Assembly: GCA_023446155.1 (NCBI GenBank)
Contig: JAEXIT010000006.1
Coordinates: 1-64,000, forward strand
Length of the DNA: 64,000 bases
Direction of reading: 5' to 3'
From: Bacteroidota bacterium
Lineage (GTDB): Bacteria > Bacteroidota > Bacteroidia > Flavobacteriales > Flavobacteriaceae
Positions 15,196-24,737 of this stretch are shown here, in pieces. The position numbers were made by a program, and so were the translations under genes. A model generated the notes under the pieces. The model ran no database searches and was not told the DNA's origin. It worked only from the letters and a program-made list of their open reading frames with translations. The stretch's first letter is position 1. Every line of letters begins with the position of its first letter.

Positions 15196-16221
15196 TTATT
15201 TTTGATATTCTTTTACCGCTTCGATAAATGCTTTTGCATGATCAACCGGAATATTGGGTAAAATACCATGTCCAAGGTTCACGATATAGTTATCTTTTCC
15301 AAACGCATCGATCATTTCGTGTACCATTTTTTTGATGGTTGGAATTGGCGATAACAAACGGGAAGGATCGAAGTTTCCTTGTAAGGTGATTTTTCCACCG
15401 GTTAGGTAACGAGCATTTTGTGGCGAACACGTCCAGTCTACTCCCAAAGCGGAAGCTTTACTTTTGGCCATTTCGTTTAACGCAAACCAACATCCTTTTC
15501 CAAAAACAATCACTTCGGTATGTGGAGCCAATGCTTCTACAATCTGGTTGATATACTTCCATGAAAATTCCTGATAATCGACCGGCGAAAGCATACCACC
15601 CCAACTATCGAAAATCTGAACGGCATTTACTCCGGTTTTTACCTTTTCGATCAGATAGGCAATCGTAGTATCGGTAATTTTTTGCAATAAGGCATGTGCT
15701 GCTTCCGGTTGCGAAAAGCAAAATCCTTTGGCGGTATCGAAACTTTTCGAACCTTTTCCTTCTACGGCATAACAGAAAATTGTCCACGGTGAACCGGCAA
15801 AACCGATCAACGGCACTTCATTGTTTAGCATTTCCTTGGTCAGTTTGATCGCATCCATCACATAGCCTAACGATTCCTGAATATCCGGATTGTACACTTT
15901 TGCCACATCGGCAGCCGAACGAATCGGATTTGGAATGATTGGTCCAAGATTATCTTTTAATTCCACATCAATTCCCATCGCTTGCGGAACGACAAGGATA
16001 TCCGAAAAAAGGATCGCCGCATCGGGTTTTACAATACGGATCGGCTGAACGGTTATTTCAGCAGCCAGTTCGGGAGTTTTACAACGGGTGAAAAAATCAT
16101 ATTTGTCGCGCAATGCCCGGAATTCCGGTAAATAACGACCCGCCTGACGCATCATCCATACCGGTGGTCTTTCCACGGTTTCTCCTTTTAAAGCTCTTAA
16201 AAATAAATCGTTCTGTATCAT
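15196..16221 (-). CDS. hemE: Uroporphyrinogen decarboxylase
   Basis: A 341-residue enzyme that removes four carboxyl groups from uroporphyrinogen III to give coproporphyrinogen III. It shows the N-terminal signature PPVWMMRQAGRYLPEFR, ILFSDILVVPQAMG with the active-site Asp, FAGSPWTIFCYAVEG, and the C-terminal NLGHGILP. Length fits the family. It is the fifth gene of the - strand heme run, after a GNAT gene. Confidence 0.97.
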   Translation of the reverse strand: MIQNDLFLRALKGETVERPPVWMMRQAGRYLPEFRALRDKYDFFTRCKTPELAAEITVQPIRIVKPDAAILFSDILVVPQAMGIDVELKDNLGPIIPNPIRSAADVAKVYNPDIQESLGYVMDAIKLTKEMLNNEVPLIGFAGSPWTIFCYAVEGKGSKSFDTAKGFCFSQPEAAHALLQKITDTTIAYLIEKVKTGVNAVQIFDSWGGMLSPVDYQEFSWKYINQIVEALAPHTEVIVFGKGCWFALNEMAKSKASALGVDWTCSPQNARYLTGGKITLQGNFDPSRLLSPIPTIKKMVHEMIDAFGKDNYIVNLGHGILPNIPVDHAKAFIEAVKEYQK

Positions 16222-16256
16222 AATCTGTTGTTTTGAACAATCGTCTATGCGATTGC

Positions 16257-16769
16257 TTATTTCTTTATTTTAAATATATTGACAATGGTATGGTTTACAA
16301 TGTCGGTATCGTCCCATTCCATACCGAGTTCGCTGAAAATGTCTTCCCGTTCCTGATCTGCCGGACTCACATAGGCGAATAGCGCTTTGATTTTCATCGT
16401 GTCAAAAGCCATTTTAATACAATGTTGTAAGGCTTCTTCGGCATAGCCTTTATCGCGAAATTTCGGAAGAAGTGCAAAACGGAGTACTATTTTTTTAGGA
16501 TCGTTTGCATCGGGCTCCAACCCGCATTGTCCGATAATAGCCTTACTTTTTTTATCAATCAGGACATTTAAACCTCCGGACTGCTGTTCGTATCGTGAAA
16601 ATTGTTCTTCAAACCACTTACTACAGGCCTCTTCGGGTGCTTTTCCGGCATTGTAAAATTCAATCGCTTCGGTATCGCTATGATAGGGAAGCCAGTTTTC
16701 GAAATCCGAAGGGGTTAGTTTTCGGAATACTAAGCGGTTCGTTTCCTGATTTTCTAAAAGATAATTCAT
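16257..16769 (-). CDS. GNAT-family N-acetyltransferase (RimJ/RimL type)
   Basis: A 170-residue acetyltransferase with the N-terminal TNRLVFRKLTPSD typical of the RimJ/RimL group, IIGQCGLE in the core strand, and LPKFRDKGYAEEALQHCI for acetyl-CoA binding. The substrate cannot be told from the sequence. It overlaps hemD by four bases (ATGA), so it is translated with the heme genes. Whether it acts on heme metabolism or is a passenger is open. Confidence 0.85.
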   Translation of the reverse strand: MNYLLENQETNRLVFRKLTPSDFENWLPYHSDTEAIEFYNAGKAPEEACSKWFEEQFSRYEQQSGGLNVLIDKKSKAIIGQCGLEPDANDPKKIVLRFALLPKFRDKGYAEEALQHCIKMAFDTMKIKALFAYVSPADQEREDIFSELGMEWDDTDIVNHTIVNIFKIKK

Positions 16770-17443
16770 GGCGATACGGATTTAAAGTAATTAAGACATT
16801 GAATTATCGTGTTTTCAATGGTAGGCTGATTGGCAATAATACGGTTTTGTGTGCTATTTTCCAACGCTTCGGCTGTGGTTGTTCCGATACAAAAACACAT
16901 TTCGTCGGTGATGGTGTTTTCTTTTACATAACTTTCAACACCCGACGGACTAAAAAAAAGGATGCCGGATACTTTGGTTTTTATCGGATGAGGGGTCAAT
17001 ACGGTTGCGTATACGGTCACTTCGTTAAAAGTGATTCCCGCCTGATGTAAGGCTTCCGGTAGTGTATCCCGGCGCAAGTTGCCATTAAAAAAGGTAAAAC
17101 GCGCTTGCGGATGATGTTCCGTAATATAATCGGCCAACTCGGCGGCATATCCGGTACAGGCAATGACTGTAAAGCCGTTTGCTTCGAGTAAGGCTTTGGT
17201 TTTTATGCCAACACAAAAAACGGTTTTGTGTTGTAAGGTGTTCAGATCAGCGTGTTTCAGTACACTGTGAACGGCATTCTGACTGGTGAATAACAGGAAA
17301 TCGTGGAGAACCGGCATTGAAAAAGGCAGTTCTTCCGTTTTAATAAAATCCGATTCGATAACCGAAAATCCGGCATTTAGCAGGTATTGCTTCTGATTGG
17401 ACAGAAGCTTTTTGGTGCTGAGGATACGAATCGGTTCGGGCAT
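16766..17443 (-). CDS. hemD: Uroporphyrinogen-III synthase
   Basis: A 225-residue enzyme that closes and inverts ring D of hydroxymethylbilane to give uroporphyrinogen III. The family is poorly conserved; support comes from FLLFTSQNAVHSVL, VFCVGIKTKALLEANGF, FFNGNLRRDTLPEAL and ILFFSPSGVESYV, all in the expected order for HemD, and from its place between hemC and a gene leading to hemE. It abuts hemC with a one-base overlap. Confidence 0.92.
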   Translation of the reverse strand: MPEPIRILSTKKLLSNQKQYLLNAGFSVIESDFIKTEELPFSMPVLHDFLLFTSQNAVHSVLKHADLNTLQHKTVFCVGIKTKALLEANGFTVIACTGYAAELADYITEHHPQARFTFFNGNLRRDTLPEALHQAGITFNEVTVYATVLTPHPIKTKVSGILFFSPSGVESYVKENTITDEMCFCIGTTTAEALENSTQNRIIANQPTIENTIIQCLNYFKSVSP

Positions 17444-18360
17444 TATTTTTGCAATGTTTTTTTGATAAGTGCCATCAGGACACTTCCGCCGTTATCCAAG
17501 ACTTCGCGAGCGGCTTTTTGACCTAAATCGCGGTAATCGTCGAGGGAAACGACTTTTTGAACTTCGTGTTTTTCGGTTCCGTCCAGCGAAAACAATACCC
17601 CGTTAAAAGTGATCGTATTTTCAGATACGGTTGCCAAAGCACCAATCGGAGCGGTACAACCGCCTTCCAATTCTCTAAGGAATTGACGTTCGATATGCGT
17701 ACAGATTTCGGTTTCGGTGTGATTTAATTTCGCTACGGCTTCACGGCAAAAAGGATCATTTTCCATCGCTACCACCACCATGGCGCCCTGAGCAGGAGCA
17801 GGAGTCATCCAATCCAGATCGATATAGGTGTCGGGTTTCAGGTTGATACGTTCCAGTCCGGCGGCGGCAAAAACGGCACCGTTCCAGTTGTTGTCGTGTA
17901 ATTTTTGCATACGGGTGTTTACGTTTCCGCGTAAATCGACCACTTCGTGCGTTGGATATTTATGAAGCCATTGCGCTTTACGACGCAGACTTCCGGTGGC
18001 AATGATTCCGTTGCCGTTTAAAAAATCGAGGTTTCCTTTGTGGACTAAAATGTCGACGGTATTCGCGCGTTCCAAAACGGCCGCCTGAACAATTCCGGTT
18101 GGAAGTGCAGTGGGAACATCTTTCATCGAATGCACGGCAATGTCCACTTCCCCTTTAATCATCGCGATGTCCAGTGTTTTGGTAAAAATACCGGTGATAC
18201 CCAATTCATACAAAGGTTTATCCAAAATAATGTCGCCTGTAGATTTTACGGCGACAATTTCTGTAGGGTATCCTAAGTCGTTTAGTTTTTTGGCCACGGT
18301 GTGTGCTTGCCATAACGCCAGCTCACTGTCGCGCGTACCAATGCGTATTGTTTTATTCAT
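17443..18360 (-). CDS. hemC: Hydroxymethylbilane synthase
   Basis: A 305-residue porphobilinogen deaminase that joins four porphobilinogens. Motifs are IRIGTRDSELALWQA at the N terminus, HSMKDVPT, GSLRRKAQW, the DLRGNVNTR block, and the LEGGCTAPIGA segment carrying the Cys that holds the dipyrromethane cofactor. It overlaps hemA by eight bases and hemD by one, a compact operon. Confidence 0.98.
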   Translation of the reverse strand: MNKTIRIGTRDSELALWQAHTVAKKLNDLGYPTEIVAVKSTGDIILDKPLYELGITGIFTKTLDIAMIKGEVDIAVHSMKDVPTALPTGIVQAAVLERANTVDILVHKGNLDFLNGNGIIATGSLRRKAQWLHKYPTHEVVDLRGNVNTRMQKLHDNNWNGAVFAAAGLERINLKPDTYIDLDWMTPAPAQGAMVVVAMENDPFCREAVAKLNHTETEICTHIERQFLRELEGGCTAPIGALATVSENTITFNGVLFSLDGTEKHEVQKVVSLDDYRDLGQKAAREVLDNGGSVLMALIKKTLQK

Positions 18361-19621
18361 TTTTAGCAGTTTCTATCTGGAAAATTTTTTCAATCCACTC
18401 GATACTTTCGTCGACCATGGTGTTGTTGTCTTTCAGATGATTGGCAAAATGGGTGGTTATTTTCTGGATAATGCGGGTACTGATGATTTCCGCTTGTTCC
18501 TCATCGAAGTTATCAAATTTTTTGCGTTGAAAATTCAACTCGCTTTCTTTAATCGTGTTGAGTTTTTCTTTTAACGCATGAATGGTTGGCGCAAATTTTC
18601 GGGCTTTGGTCCAGTTAAAGAATTCTTCTTTTATTTCTTCGATAATGGCTTCGGCTGCCGGAATGTGTTTTTTACGGTTTTCCAAGGTTTCATCGGTCAT
18701 TTGTGAAAGATGATCCATATGCACCAATGTCACATCCGACAATTCTTTTACATTGTCATGTACGTTTTTGGGCACCGATAAATCCAGAATCAATAATGGT
18801 TTTTTAAGATTCAGAATGGCTTTGTCGATGGTCGGATTTTGCGCTCCGGTAGCGACCACCAATACATCGGCTTTTTGAATTTCCAATTGCAGGTCGGCAT
18901 AATCTTTTACGATCAGGTTGAATTTACCGGCAATTTTCTCCGCTTTGTCTTTAGTTCTGTTGATCAGTGTAATATGATCGTTTTTGGTATGCTTAACCAG
19001 ATTTTCGCAGGTATTACGTCCGATTTTCCCGGTTCCGAAAAGCAAAATGTTTTTCGAACTGATATCCGGAACGTTATTCATAATATATTGTACTGCGGCA
19101 AACGAAACGGAAGTGGCGCCGGAACTGATCTCGGTTTCATTTTTGATGCGTTTGCTGGATTGAATCACAGCATTGATCAGGCGTTCCAGAAAATTATTAA
19201 CCAAAGTATGGTTTTTGGATTCGATAAAAGCATTTTTCAGTTGACTGATAATTTCGAAGTCACCTAAAATCTGACTGTCCAATCCGGTTCCCACACGAAA
19301 CATATGGTTAATGGCCTCGTTATTTTTATAGACATAGGCTACTTTCTGAAAATCTTCGATAGTACCCTGGCTGTTTTCGCAAAGTAATTTTATTAACTGA
19401 AAAGGATGTTGTGCATAACCGTAAATTTCGGTTCGGTTACAGGTAGAGGTAACGATCATGGCTTCAAGGCCATCGTTTTTAGCTTGAATCAGTAAGTTAT
19501 CTTTCGCCTGGTTATCAAGGCTGAATTTTCCTCTCATCTCGGCATCCGCTTTCTTGTAACTCAGTCCAACGGCATAAAAAGTTGGATGCTTCGATATCGT
19601 ATTGTTCTCCATTTTTTCCAC
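18353..19621 (-). CDS. hemA: Glutamyl-tRNA reductase
   Basis: A 422-residue enzyme for the first step of the C5 heme pathway, reducing glutamyl-tRNA to glutamate-1-semialdehyde. It has FYAVGLSYKKADAEMR, catalytic Cys61 in STCNRTEIY, EILGDFEI-type LDSQILGDFEI, the NADPH site LFGTGKIGRNTCENL, and the C-terminal dimerisation region. Met4 (19612) is an equally likely start. It is the first gene of the - strand heme operon. The same charged tRNA is the donor for class I LanB enzymes such as the one at 5767-8940, a metabolic link but not evidence of co-regulation. Confidence 0.97.
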   Translation of the reverse strand: MEKMENNTISKHPTFYAVGLSYKKADAEMRGKFSLDNQAKDNLLIQAKNDGLEAMIVTSTCNRTEIYGYAQHPFQLIKLLCENSQGTIEDFQKVAYVYKNNEAINHMFRVGTGLDSQILGDFEIISQLKNAFIESKNHTLVNNFLERLINAVIQSSKRIKNETEISSGATSVSFAAVQYIMNNVPDISSKNILLFGTGKIGRNTCENLVKHTKNDHITLINRTKDKAEKIAGKFNLIVKDYADLQLEIQKADVLVVATGAQNPTIDKAILNLKKPLLILDLSVPKNVHDNVKELSDVTLVHMDHLSQMTDETLENRKKHIPAAEAIIEEIKEEFFNWTKARKFAPTIHALKEKLNTIKESELNFQRKKFDNFDEEQAEIISTRIIQKITTHFANHLKDNNTMVDESIEWIEKIFQIETAKNE

Positions 19622-19721
19622 TTTAATCTAAAGTTAAACAAAAGTATTACTATCTGATTTATAAAAATAACGCTCAAAGGTCTTTTTGTATCGCTTCGAG
19701 ATATTTTAAACTAAAATAGGA

Positions 19722-19748
19722 TTGTCTGCTCAAAATCTTTTAAATTTG
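19722..19748 (+). promoter_or_regulatory. Candidate Bacteroidota promoter for the AraC/hemH side
   Basis: A TAAATTTG box (19741-19748, fits TAnnTTTG) has a TTG 16 bases upstream (19722-19724) and lies about 90 bases before the regulator start. An inverted repeat attttA-aac-TAAAAT at 19703-19717 just upstream could be an operator; that is a guess. Confidence 0.5.
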
Positions 19749-19841
19749 TAGAGAAATCAATGCCTTACGTAATTTTTATTTGGAATTATTCTAAATAAAC
19801 AAAATCCGTGGGTTTTTATTTATATACGAAAAAATACCGCT

Positions 19842-20714
19842 ATGGGTTCTCAGGAAGACATAAAAATTGAAGAAGACTTTTTTTTAATTCGTTTTCAGAA
19901 TGATACGAATGAAGTTGTAAAGTTTGAACGCCCGGTGAACATGGGATTGATCCAGTTTCATTTCGGACTAAAGGGAAAAGCGAAGTTTCTGTTTAATCAG
20001 GGGAGTTACGGATTGGATCTGGTTGAGGAAAAATCACTTTTGCTCTACAATCCACAAAAAGAGCTGCCGTTGCATTTAACGATAGAACCGCATTCGTGGG
20101 TGGTATCGGTATTGATTTCGATTCAGAAATTCCACGCGTTATTTTCATCCGAAGCCGAATATATTCCGTTTCTTAGCGATGAAAACCGGGATAAAAAATA
20201 TTATAAGGAGGAAAATATCAGTCCGTCGATGGCAATTGTACTGAATCAGATTTTTAATTACAATCTGAATCCGTCGATTAAAAAGCTATACTATAAAGGT
20301 AAAGGATACGAATTACTGAGTTTGTTTTTTAACCGAAGCGAAGATCCCGATGCTGAACAGTGTCCGTTTCTGATCGACGAAGAAAATGTATTGAAAATCC
20401 GAAAAGCGAAAGATATCGTATTAGCCAATATGGCCGAGCCGCCCGGATTACAGGAATTAGCCGATCAGGTGGGATTAAATCTGAAAAAACTCAAAATGGG
20501 ATTCAAACAGATTTATGGGGATTCGGTATACAGTTTTCTATTTGACTATAAAATGGAATATGCCCGAAAATTACTGGACAGCGGTTCGTATAACGTAAAC
20601 GAAGTCGGATTGAAAATTGGTTATAGTACTGCGAGTCATTTTATTTCGGCTTTTAAAAAGAAATTCGGAACGACGCCTAAAAAATACCTGATGTCGATTA
20701 ATATCAGTTCCTAA
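19842..20714 (+). CDS. AraC-family regulator, PchR-like, divergent from hemA
   Basis: A 290-residue cytosolic regulator with an N-terminal sensor part (about 1-185) and a C-terminal AraC domain (about 195-285: LQELADQVGLNLKKLKMGFKQIYG, split in two helices, then VGLKIGYSTASHFISAFKKKFGTTPKKYL). The short first helix-turn-helix and the KKLKMGFKQIYGDSV segment resemble PchR/YbtA regulators of iron-siderophore genes. It is divergent from hemA and upstream of hemH, so control of heme or iron genes is likely by position; the ligand is unknown. Confidence 0.82.
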   Translation: MGSQEDIKIEEDFFLIRFQNDTNEVVKFERPVNMGLIQFHFGLKGKAKFLFNQGSYGLDLVEEKSLLLYNPQKELPLHLTIEPHSWVVSVLISIQKFHALFSSEAEYIPFLSDENRDKKYYKEENISPSMAIVLNQIFNYNLNPSIKKLYYKGKGYELLSLFFNRSEDPDAEQCPFLIDEENVLKIRKAKDIVLANMAEPPGLQELADQVGLNLKKLKMGFKQIYGDSVYSFLFDYKMEYARKLLDSGSYNVNEVGLKIGYSTASHFISAFKKKFGTTPKKYLMSINISS

Positions 20715-20805
20715 TATATAAAGTACTTATAGGAGTATTAAAAAAAGAGATTAATATAAACCATGAAATAGTTCGCAAGCCAATAATTTTGCGAAAAAAA
20801 GATTT

Positions 20806-21822
20806 ATGAAAGGAGTATTGTTAGTAAACCTGGGTTCGCCGGAAAGTCCGGAACCGAAAGATGTAAAGCCGTATCTGGATGAATTCTTAATGGATAAATA
20901 TGTAATCGATGTACCTTTTTTGCTACGTGCCTTACTGGTAAGAGGGATTATCCTGAGAAAGCGCCCGGAACGTTCTTCGGAAGCGTATAAAAAAATATGG
21001 TGGGAAGAAGGGTCGCCTTTGATTGTGCTTTCCAAACGTACGCATAAAAAAGTACAGGAAAGAGTAGAGCTACCGGTAGCGCTGGCTATGCGTTATGGCA
21101 ATCCTTCAATCTTAAGCGGATTACAGGAACTGGCGGATAAAGGCGTAACGGAAGTGTTATTGTTTCCGCTATATCCGCAACATGCAATGGCTTCGACAAC
21201 GACCATTCTGGTTTTGGCCGAAGAATTGCGTCAGAAGCATTTCCCACAAATGAAGTTTACGATCGTACCGGCTTTTTACAATAAAAAGGATTATATCCAA
21301 AATCTGGCCGATTCGATTAAAAAGCATCTGGAAGGTTTTGACTACGATCAGTTGTTGTTTTCGTACCACGGCATTCCGGAGCGTCATATCCGTAAAACCG
21401 ATGTGACCAAATCGCATTGTAAAATCGATGGATCTTGTTGTAATACGCCATCGCCGGCACACGAATTCTGCTACCGTCACCAATGTTTTGAAACCACACG
21501 ACAGGTGGTGGAATTATTAAACATCCCAAAAGAAAAATACAGTCAGACGTTCCAGTCGCGTTTGTCGGGAGACAAATGGTTGGAGCCGTATACCGACATT
21601 GAGATCAATAAAATGCCGGAAAAGGGCATTAAAAATCTAGCCGTAGTAACGCCGGCTTTCGTGGCCGATTGTTTGGAGACGCTGGAAGAAATTGCGATGG
21701 AAGCCAATCATCAGTTTAAAGAACACGGTGGTGAAAACTTTTTGGCGATACCGTGTTTAAATGACGACGATAATTGGGTTGACACGATGAGCAACTGGAT
21801 TAAAGACTGGTCTAAAAACTAA
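20806..21822 (+). CDS. hemH: Ferrochelatase with Cys-rich insert
   Basis: A 338-residue enzyme inserting Fe2+ into protoporphyrin IX. Landmarks are GVLLVNLGSPESPEP, FPLYPQHAMASTTT, the active-site His in LLFSYHGIPERH, YSQTFQSRLSGDKWLEPYT and VVTPAFVADCLETLEEI. Between the SYHG motif and FQSR it carries a stretch with CK, GSCC, EFC and RHQC, five Cys within about 25 residues, where gamma-proteobacterial enzymes have a short GDPY-type loop with one Cys. This could bind metal, an inference. It is followed 10 bases later by hemJ. Confidence 0.97.
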   Translation: MKGVLLVNLGSPESPEPKDVKPYLDEFLMDKYVIDVPFLLRALLVRGIILRKRPERSSEAYKKIWWEEGSPLIVLSKRTHKKVQERVELPVALAMRYGNPSILSGLQELADKGVTEVLLFPLYPQHAMASTTTILVLAEELRQKHFPQMKFTIVPAFYNKKDYIQNLADSIKKHLEGFDYDQLLFSYHGIPERHIRKTDVTKSHCKIDGSCCNTPSPAHEFCYRHQCFETTRQVVELLNIPKEKYSQTFQSRLSGDKWLEPYTDIEINKMPEKGIKNLAVVTPAFVADCLETLEEIAMEANHQFKEHGGENFLAIPCLNDDDNWVDTMSNWIKDWSKN

Positions 21823-21832
21823 CGCCATTTAA

Positions 21833-22390
21833 ATGGAAGAATATTATAATTATATAAAGTCCCTGCATCTCATCTTTGTAATCACATGGTTTGCGGGGCT
21901 TTTTTATATCGTTCGGTTATTTGTCTATCATGCTGAGGCAAAAGACAAACCATCGCCGGAAAAAGAGATCCTTATCAAACAGTATCAACTCATGACGTAC
22001 CGCCTTTGGTATATCATTACCTGGCCTTCGGCGATATTGGCGAGTGTTTTTGCCTTTTGGATGTTGTTTGGTACAACCTTAGGGAAAGCCTGGTTACAAA
22101 TGCCGTGGATGCATGTAAAACTGGGATTTGTTTTCCTTTTGTATCTGTATCATTTAAAATGCCATCAGATTTTCCTGCAATTACAGCGAAATGAAATACG
22201 TCATACCTCGGCTTTTTTCAGATTATGGAACGAAGGTGCGACCCTTATCCTGTTTGCGGTGGTTTTTTTGGTTATTTTAAAAGATGCCCTGAATTGGATT
22301 TATGGCGTAATCGGAATTTTTGTATTTTCGATCCTGCTCATGTTAGGGTATAAGCTGTACAAACGAATCCGGGAAAGAAACCAGTCATAG
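21833..22390 (+). CDS. hemJ: Protoporphyrinogen IX oxidase HemJ
   Basis: A 185-residue membrane protein with four to five helices. The opening YIKSLHLIFVITWFAGLFYIVRLFVYHAEA has the conserved His and the W-F-A-G-L-F-Y-x-x-R-L pattern of HemJ (first motif kept in two parts), and MPWMHVKLGFVFLLYLYH gives the second conserved His pair with Lys. HemJ oxidises protoporphyrinogen IX to protoporphyrin IX, the step just before ferrochelatase, whose gene is directly upstream. Its stop is immediately followed by the next start. Confidence 0.92.
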   Translation: MEEYYNYIKSLHLIFVITWFAGLFYIVRLFVYHAEAKDKPSPEKEILIKQYQLMTYRLWYIITWPSAILASVFAFWMLFGTTLGKAWLQMPWMHVKLGFVFLLYLYHLKCHQIFLQLQRNEIRHTSAFFRLWNEGATLILFAVVFLVILKDALNWIYGVIGIFVFSILLMLGYKLYKRIRERNQS

Positions 22391-23866
22391 ATGTTCAAAG
22401 ATTTCAAAATAACGCAATTATCATTACAAGTCCGGATTTTTTTCTCGATGATTTGTCTTACGTTGATTGCGTCGGTTTTGATTGCCACCGTGTCGATTTA
22501 TCAGTTCCGAAAAGAAGCCCGGATTTACCATCAGGACCGCTTGGAACGGAAAGAAGATGCGATTACACAACACATCAATTATATCCTTTCGACGACAACC
22601 TATCCGTTAACCACGGAAAACCTGCCGTTAATTTTTAAAGATAAAATCCAGGAATTGGCCAATATCCATGCGCTGGAAATCAATATCCACGATCTGAAAG
22701 GGAAGCTGCTCATTTCGTCCAAAGGGAATTTCTCGATCGACAGTTTGGCGCGTCCCATATCGCCCATCATTTTAAAAATCATACAATCGTCAACCAGTAA
22801 ACGTTTTGTCGACTTACGACAGATCGACGGACAACGGTATCGCTCGTCCTATAGTTACCTGAAAGACACCAAATTCAAGCCCTTGGGTATTCTGAATTTA
22901 CCCTATCCGGAAGAAACCAGCTTCTACGAAAATGAAGTAAAAAACTTCCTGATCCGTTTTGGGCAGGTTTACTTTTTTATGTTGCTCACCTCAATTATGC
23001 TCGCCTATTTCCTGTCGAGTTATATTACCAAATCCTTACAGGCCATTAGTGAGCGAATTTTCGATACCCGTTTTAATAAGAAAAACGAAAAAATACCGAT
23101 AGAAGCGTCCAGTAGTAAAGAGATTATTTCCCTGATTACCGCTTATAACGGAATGGTGGACAAACTGGAAGAAAGTGCTGTAAAACTGGCACAAAGTGAG
23201 CGGGAACAAGCCTGGCGTGAAATGGCCAAACAGGTGGCCCATGAAATTAAAAATCCACTAACGCCGATGCGTCTTACGGTTCAGAGTTTCCAACGCAAAT
23301 TCGATCCGAACGACCCGAATGTAAACCAAAAAGTGGACGATTATTCGAAAACATTAATCCAGCAAATCGATACAATGAGTTCGGTAGCCTCGGCTTTTTC
23401 GAATTTTGCCTCGATGCCGGCGCAACAAAACGAAACACTCGATGTTGTGAAAGTTGTCCATCTGGCGCTCGAAATTTTCAACGAATACTATATTTATTTT
23501 GAAGCGGAAGAAGAAGAAATTATTACAAAAATCGACCGGACGCAGTTAATCCGTATTATTACGAATCTGGTTAAGAATGCGATACAAGCGATTCCGGAAA
23601 CCGAGCCGGAACCAAAAATTGAAGTAAAGGTTTACAAAGAAAACAACAATGCTAAAATTATTGTTAAAGACAATGGGGTAGGCATAAGTATGGAGCATAA
23701 AAATCGTATTTTCGAACCAAAATTCACAACCAAAACCAGTGGTATGGGATTGGGATTGGGAATTATTAAGAATATTGTGGAGAATTATCACGGGACCATT
23801 ACTTTTCAGAGCGAAGATGGAAAAGGAACCGCGTTTTTGGTAACATTACCAATCATAAACACCTAA
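22391..23866 (+). CDS. Sensor histidine kinase, NtrY-like
   Basis: A 491-residue membrane kinase. Helices at about 15-38 and 188-210 bracket a periplasmic sensor of about 150 residues, followed by a HAMP-like linker, a dimerisation helix with phosphorylatable His284 in AHEIKNPLTPMRL, and an ATPase domain with NLVKNAIQAIPE (N box), DNGVGI (G1) and GMGLGLGIIKNIV (G2). The HEIKNPLTP form is typical of NtrY-like kinases. No response regulator is next to it. It starts at the base after the hemJ stop, so it is co-transcribed with hemH-hemJ; its signal is unknown. Confidence 0.93.
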   Translation: MFKDFKITQLSLQVRIFFSMICLTLIASVLIATVSIYQFRKEARIYHQDRLERKEDAITQHINYILSTTTYPLTTENLPLIFKDKIQELANIHALEINIHDLKGKLLISSKGNFSIDSLARPISPIILKIIQSSTSKRFVDLRQIDGQRYRSSYSYLKDTKFKPLGILNLPYPEETSFYENEVKNFLIRFGQVYFFMLLTSIMLAYFLSSYITKSLQAISERIFDTRFNKKNEKIPIEASSSKEIISLITAYNGMVDKLEESAVKLAQSEREQAWREMAKQVAHEIKNPLTPMRLTVQSFQRKFDPNDPNVNQKVDDYSKTLIQQIDTMSSVASAFSNFASMPAQQNETLDVVKVVHLALEIFNEYYIYFEAEEEEIITKIDRTQLIRIITNLVKNAIQAIPETEPEPKIEVKVYKENNNAKIIVKDNGVGISMEHKNRIFEPKFTTKTSGMGLGLGIIKNIVENYHGTITFQSEDGKGTAFLVTLPIINT

Positions 23867-23876
23867 AAATCAGATT

Positions 23877-24659
23877 ATGAACTACGAGAACATTTTAATT
23901 GAAAGAGAAAACGGTATCGCGGTAATCACGATTAACCGTCCTACGAAGTTAAACGCCCTTAATAAGGCAACAATAGAAGAATTACACAAAGCTTTTAAGT
24001 CAGAAAATGAAGACCGATCGATAAAAGTAATCATCATCACCGGTAGTGGCGACAAGGCCTTTGTTGCCGGAGCGGATATTTCGGAGTTTGCGAATTTCTC
24101 CATTAAAGAAGGTGGAAGATTGGCAGCACAGGGACAGGAAATGCTTTTCGATTTTGTTCAGAATCTGGAAACCCCGGTTATTGCTGCTGTAAACGGATTC
24201 GCCTTAGGTGGTGGATTGGAACTGGCAATGTCGGCTCATTTCCGTATTGCATCCGATAATGCCAAAATGGGACTTCCGGAAGTATCTTTGGGAGTTATTC
24301 CGGGTTATGGTGGGACACAACGTTTGCCGCAATTAATCGGAAAAGGCCGTGCGATGGAAATGATTATGACGGCAGGAATGATCGACGCACCAACAGCGTT
24401 AAACTACGGATTGGTAAATCATGTAGTACCGCAGGTGGAATTACTGGATTTGGCTAAAAATATTGCCGGTAAAATCACTAAAAATTCCAGTGTAGCGATC
24501 GGAAAAGCCATTCAAGCGGTAAATGCCGGATTTGAAGACGGTGTAAATGGCTATCATACCGAAATCCGTGCTTTTGGAGAATGTTTTGGAACCGAAGATT
24601 TCAGAGAAGGAACAACGGCTTTCCTTGAAAAGCGAAAAGCGGCTTTTCCGGGTAAATAA
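23877..24659 (+). CDS. Enoyl-CoA hydratase/isomerase
   Basis: A 260-residue crotonase-family enzyme. It has ITINRPTKLNALN, the oxyanion-hole segment AFVAGADISEFA, ALGGGLELAMSAHFRIA and the catalytic Glu block GLPEVSLGVIPGYGGTQRLPQLIG with both Glu-type positions of active hydratases. It hydrates trans-2-enoyl-CoA in fatty acid or amino acid breakdown. It closes the + strand run started at hemH and is followed by a terminator. Confidence 0.94.
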   Translation: MNYENILIERENGIAVITINRPTKLNALNKATIEELHKAFKSENEDRSIKVIIITGSGDKAFVAGADISEFANFSIKEGGRLAAQGQEMLFDFVQNLETPVIAAVNGFALGGGLELAMSAHFRIASDNAKMGLPEVSLGVIPGYGGTQRLPQLIGKGRAMEMIMTAGMIDAPTALNYGLVNHVVPQVELLDLAKNIAGKITKNSSVAIGKAIQAVNAGFEDGVNGYHTEIRAFGECFGTEDFREGTTAFLEKRKAAFPGK

Positions 24660-24681
24660 AACTATCGGATCTATAAAATAC

Positions 24682-24713
24682 AAACCCCTTATCATCCACG
24701 ATAGGGGGTTTTT
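24682..24713 (+). terminator. Terminator after the enoyl-CoA hydratase gene
   Basis: The hairpin aaaccccttatc-atccac-gatagggggttt, with one G-T pair, is followed by T residues. It separates the heme-side transcript from the convergent toxin-like gene. Confidence 0.8.
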
Positions 24714-24737
24714 GTATGTTGTCTAACCAATAAAATG

